7,309 bases of DNA. It comes from Bacteroidota bacterium (GTDB lineage: Bacteria; Bacteroidota; Rhodothermia; Rhodothermales; JAAAOL01). A program made the translations under genes and the position numbers. The notes beneath the pieces were generated by a model. It searched no databases, was not told the DNA's origin, and saw only the letters and a list, made by a program, of their open reading frames with translations. This document shows positions 5,486 through 7,309 of the stretch, piece by piece; position 1 is the stretch's first letter; the number at the start of each line of letters is the position of its first letter. The stretch covers positions 1 to 7,309 of the forward strand of contig JAAAOL010000005.1 of NCBI GenBank assembly GCA_009908885.1, in the 5' to 3' direction.

Positions 5486-6634
5486 ATGAAGGTCGGTATT
5501 ACCTGTTATCCCGTATACGGCGGCAGCGGCGTCGTCGCCACCGAATTGGGCAAGGCGCTGGCAGCGCGGGGGCACGAGATCCATTTCATCGCCTACTCGC
5601 TGCCGTTCCGGCTCTCGCACGTGACGGAGAACATCTACTTCCACGAGGTCAACGTCAACACGTATCCGCTCTTCGAGTATCCGCCGTACTCGCTGGCGCT
5701 CACGAGCAAGATGGTGGACGTGGTGCGCTACGAACAGCTCGACCTGCTGCACGTGCACTACGCCATCCCCCACGCTACGAGCGCCGTGCTGGCCCGCCAG
5801 ATCCTGGACGAGCAACACCTGCCCGTGCCGGTCGTCACCACGCTGCACGGCACCGACATCACCATCGTGGGGCAAGACCCCTCGTTCGCGCCGGTGGTCA
5901 ACTACTCCATCAACCAGTCGGACGGCGTGACGGCCGTCTCGGACTACCTGCGGCGCGAGACGCTGGACCACTTCGACGTCGACCGCGACATCGAGGTCAT
6001 CCCTAACTTCATCGACACCGAGCGCTTCCGGCGGCTCAACAAGGAGCACTTCAAGCGCGCCCTCTGTCCCAACGGCGAGAAGGTGCTGGTGCACGTCTCC
6101 AACTTCCGCCCCGTCAAGAACGCGCAGGACGTGGTGAAGGTATTCCACCGCCTCCGCGAAGAAGACCTGCCGGTGAAGCTGCTGCTGGTGGGCGACGGCC
6201 CGGACCGCATGCCCACCGAGCACCTGGCCCGCCAGCTGGGCGTCTACGAGGACGTGCGCTTCCTGGGCAAGCAGGAGCCCATCGAGGAAATCCTGTCGAT
6301 CGCGGACGTCTTTCTGATGCCGAGCGGCTCGGAGACCTTCGGCCTGGCCGGGCTGGAGGCGATGGCCTGCAACGTGCCCGTCGTGTGCAGCGACATCGGC
6401 GGCCTGCCGGAGCTGGTCACCGAGGGCGAGAGCGGCTTCCTGTGCCCGCTGGGCGACGTCGACGCGCTGACCGACCGCACGCGCCGCCTGCTGACCGACG
6501 AGGACCTGCACGCCCGCATGTCCGAGGCCGCCCGCGCCCGCGCCGTCGACGTGTTCGACATCAAGCACATCATCCCGCACTACGAAAGCTACTACGAACG
6601 CGTCCTGGCGCAGGCCGAGGTCGCCGAGGTGTAA
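5486..6634 (+). CDS. bshA: N-acetyl-alpha-D-glucosaminyl L-malate synthase (bacillithiol synthesis)
   Basis: BshA transfers GlcNAc from UDP-GlcNAc to L-malate, the first step in making bacillithiol, the low-molecular-weight thiol of Firmicutes, Bacteroidota and relatives. It is a cytoplasmic GT4 glycosyltransferase with the GT-B fold; the 382 residues match the usual length of about 380. The start MKVGITCYPVYGGSGVVATE is a BshA hallmark, including the glycine loop at residues 12-15. Others are the HFIAYSLPFRL block (33-43), LLHVHYAIPHA (87-97), TTLHGTDITIVGQD (118-131), AVSDYLR (150-156) and VIPNFIDTERF (171-181), and in the C-terminal nucleotide-sugar domain VHVSNFRPVKN (202-212), LLVGDGPD (233-240) and SETFGLAGLE (282-291). 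The last is the GT4 E-x7-E motif with Glu283 and Glu291. No bshB or bshC is in the window. A Shine-Dalgarno sequence sets the start. It is divergent from the barrel protein across 231 bp and probably monocistronic. Confidence 0.96.
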   Translation: MKVGITCYPVYGGSGVVATELGKALAARGHEIHFIAYSLPFRLSHVTENIYFHEVNVNTYPLFEYPPYSLALTSKMVDVVRYEQLDLLHVHYAIPHATSAVLARQILDEQHLPVPVVTTLHGTDITIVGQDPSFAPVVNYSINQSDGVTAVSDYLRRETLDHFDVDRDIEVIPNFIDTERFRRLNKEHFKRALCPNGEKVLVHVSNFRPVKNAQDVVKVFHRLREEDLPVKLLLVGDGPDRMPTEHLARQLGVYEDVRFLGKQEPIEEILSIADVFLMPSGSETFGLAGLEAMACNVPVVCSDIGGLPELVTEGESGFLCPLGDVDALTDRTRRLLTDEDLHARMSEAARARAVDVFDIKHIIPHYESYYERVLAQAEVAEV

Positions 6635-6682
6635 TGGTGCGTCCGCCTGCGCAGCGTGAGGCTGGCCATCTGGAGGTTGAAC

Positions 6683-6715
6683 GGTTGGACGTTAACAGCG
6701 TCCATACTTCCAACC
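6683..6715. other. Inverted repeat between convergent genes, possible bidirectional terminator
   Basis: GGTTGGA (6683-6689) pairs with TCCAACC (6709-6715). Inside it GGACG (6687-6691) can instead pair with CGTCC (6699-6703), so two stems compete. It sits 48 bp after bshA and 21 bp after the end of the minus-strand repeat protein gene. No T-run follows on either strand, so intrinsic termination is only a guess. Confidence 0.35.
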
Positions 6716-6736
6716 ATCCACACTTTCACGACTGCC

Positions 6737-7309
6737 TCACTCGAAGTGGGCGTTGAACACCGGGAGCCACTGGAGGCGCTCCTTGTTGCCTGCGTAGTTG
6801 ATCAGGCCCAGCTGCACGCCGTCGAGGTGGCGGGCGTAGTTGATGATGCCGAGGGCGAGGCCTTGCTGCTGCCCCCGGATGCGGTTGAAGGCGCTGACGG
6901 TGACGCCCTTGATGCGCCCCTCCCGCACGTGGACGTACGCGGGCGCCACGACGAGGCCGACGAGGTCCTCCCCGCCCGCCGCGACGCCGGACAGGGCGAT
7001 GCCGCGCAGGGCCGAGGCCCCCACGCCCACCCCGCCGAGGGCGACGCCGCGCAGGGTGCCGCCCGCACCCACGCCGAGCCCGCCCGCGAGCAGCCCGGTC
7101 GCATCCTCACCCGCGCCGATGCCCAGCCCGCCCAGGCCGATGCCCTTGAAGTTCTTGCCCGCCCCTGCGCCCAGCCCGCCGATGACGATGCCGCGCGCGT
7201 CCTCGCCGGTGCCTGCACCCAGGCCGCCGACGACGAGACCCGTCAGGCTCTCCCCGGCCCCCACGCCGAGGCCGCGTGCGTCGGACCGGGTGTGCATCGA
7301 TTTGACCTC
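6737..7309 (-). CDS. Glycine-rich 16-residue-repeat surface protein, C-terminal part (partial)
   Basis: The visible 190 residues contain about six tandem 16-residue units of the form GxGAGEDxxGIxIGGL, followed by diverged units and a C-terminal section RIRGQQQGLALGIINYAR and HLDGVQLGLINYAGN. This resembles the LA_2272-type surface-repeat proteins of Leptospira, Bacteroidota and Gemmatimonadota, as I recall them. The regular Gly and hydrophobic spacing suggests a stacked beta structure, probably secreted or in the outer membrane. The molecular role is unknown. The ending LQWLPVFNAHFE, with an aromatic near the terminus, suits a beta-barrel or surface protein. The frame remains open beyond the ATG at 7297 to the window edge (EVKS before the Met), so the true start and any signal peptide probably lie outside. 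It is convergent with bshA. The DNA carries matching 48-bp imperfect repeats, which could allow copy-number change. Confidence 0.75.
   Translation of the reverse strand, partial: EVKSMHTRSDARGLGVGAGESLTGLVVGGLGAGTGEDARGIVIGGLGAGAGKNFKGIGLGGLGIGAGEDATGLLAGGLGVGAGGTLRGVALGGVGVGASALRGIALSGVAAGGEDLVGLVVAPAYVHVREGRIKGVTVSAFNRIRGQQQGLALGIINYARHLDGVQLGLINYAGNKERLQWLPVFNAHFE
6864..7274 (-). repeat. 48-bp imperfect tandem repeats coding for 16-residue glycine-rich units
   Basis: The coding sequence repeats roughly every 48 bp, with recurring blocks such as GCCCAGCCCGCC and CCGATGCC on the plus strand. At least five units keep the exact 16-residue spacing (GVGAGESLTGLVVGGL, GAGTGEDARGIVIGGL, GAGAGKNFKGIGLGGL, GIGAGEDATGLLAGGL, GVGAGGTLRGVALGGV). 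The sixth has lost one residue (GVGASALRGIALSGV), and units further towards the C-terminus diverge. The limits given are approximate. Confidence 0.7.

Noticed and set aside
5255..6580. Long minus-strand open frame continuous with the barrel protein gene and opposite bshA
   Set aside because: The 442 extra codons are antisense to a confidently identified bshA and give a Val/Asp/His/Gln-rich sequence typical of the reverse frame of GC-rich genes. The real protein begins with the signal peptide at 5254.
3575..6634. Functional link between the cysteine-rich lipoprotein and bacillithiol synthesis by bshA
   Set aside because: Bacillithiol works in the cytoplasm, the lipoprotein is exported, and the genes are separated by an opposite-strand gene; proximity alone is not evidence.

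Overview
The window is chromosomal DNA from a high-GC bacterium, most likely a member of the Bacteroidota/Rhodothermota (Salinibacter- or Rhodothermus-like). The evidence is a Bacteroidota-type bacillithiol glycosyltransferase (BshA), a PdxB start, several lipoproteins and outer-membrane proteins, and start codons that mostly lack a Shine-Dalgarno sequence. This placement is inferred from protein character; no search was run.

Layout from left to right: (1) the first 90 codons of pdxB on the minus strand, running off the left edge; (2) a 454-bp AT-richer intergenic region with a strong stem-loop and a weak promoter-like block; (3) on the plus strand, a membrane-anchored SleB-like cell wall hydrolase followed by a rho-independent terminator; (4) a lipoprotein of the endonuclease/exonuclease/phosphatase (EEP) superfamily carrying an EF-hand-like loop; (5) an ECF-like sigma factor; (6) a lipoprotein with a cysteine-rich tail (10 Cys in 43 residues), behind its own TATAAT promoter; (7) a 173-bp element with imperfect terminal inverted repeats that lies between this gene and a rho-independent terminator; (8) on the minus strand, a small outer-membrane beta-barrel protein; (9) on the plus strand, bshA; (10) on the minus strand, the 3' part of a surface protein built of 16-residue glycine-rich repeats, running off the right edge.

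The genes do not form one pathway. Most products act in the envelope: hydrolase, two lipoproteins, beta-barrel and repeat protein. The two metabolic genes, pdxB (vitamin B6) and bshA (bacillithiol), flank them. Each plus-strand gene has its own leader or terminator, so large operons are unlikely. The signals most worth a second look are the fold-back, MITE-like element at 4390-4568, which seems to have separated the cysteine-rich lipoprotein gene from its terminator, the cysteine-rich tail itself, and short AT-rich motifs shared by the intergenic regions.
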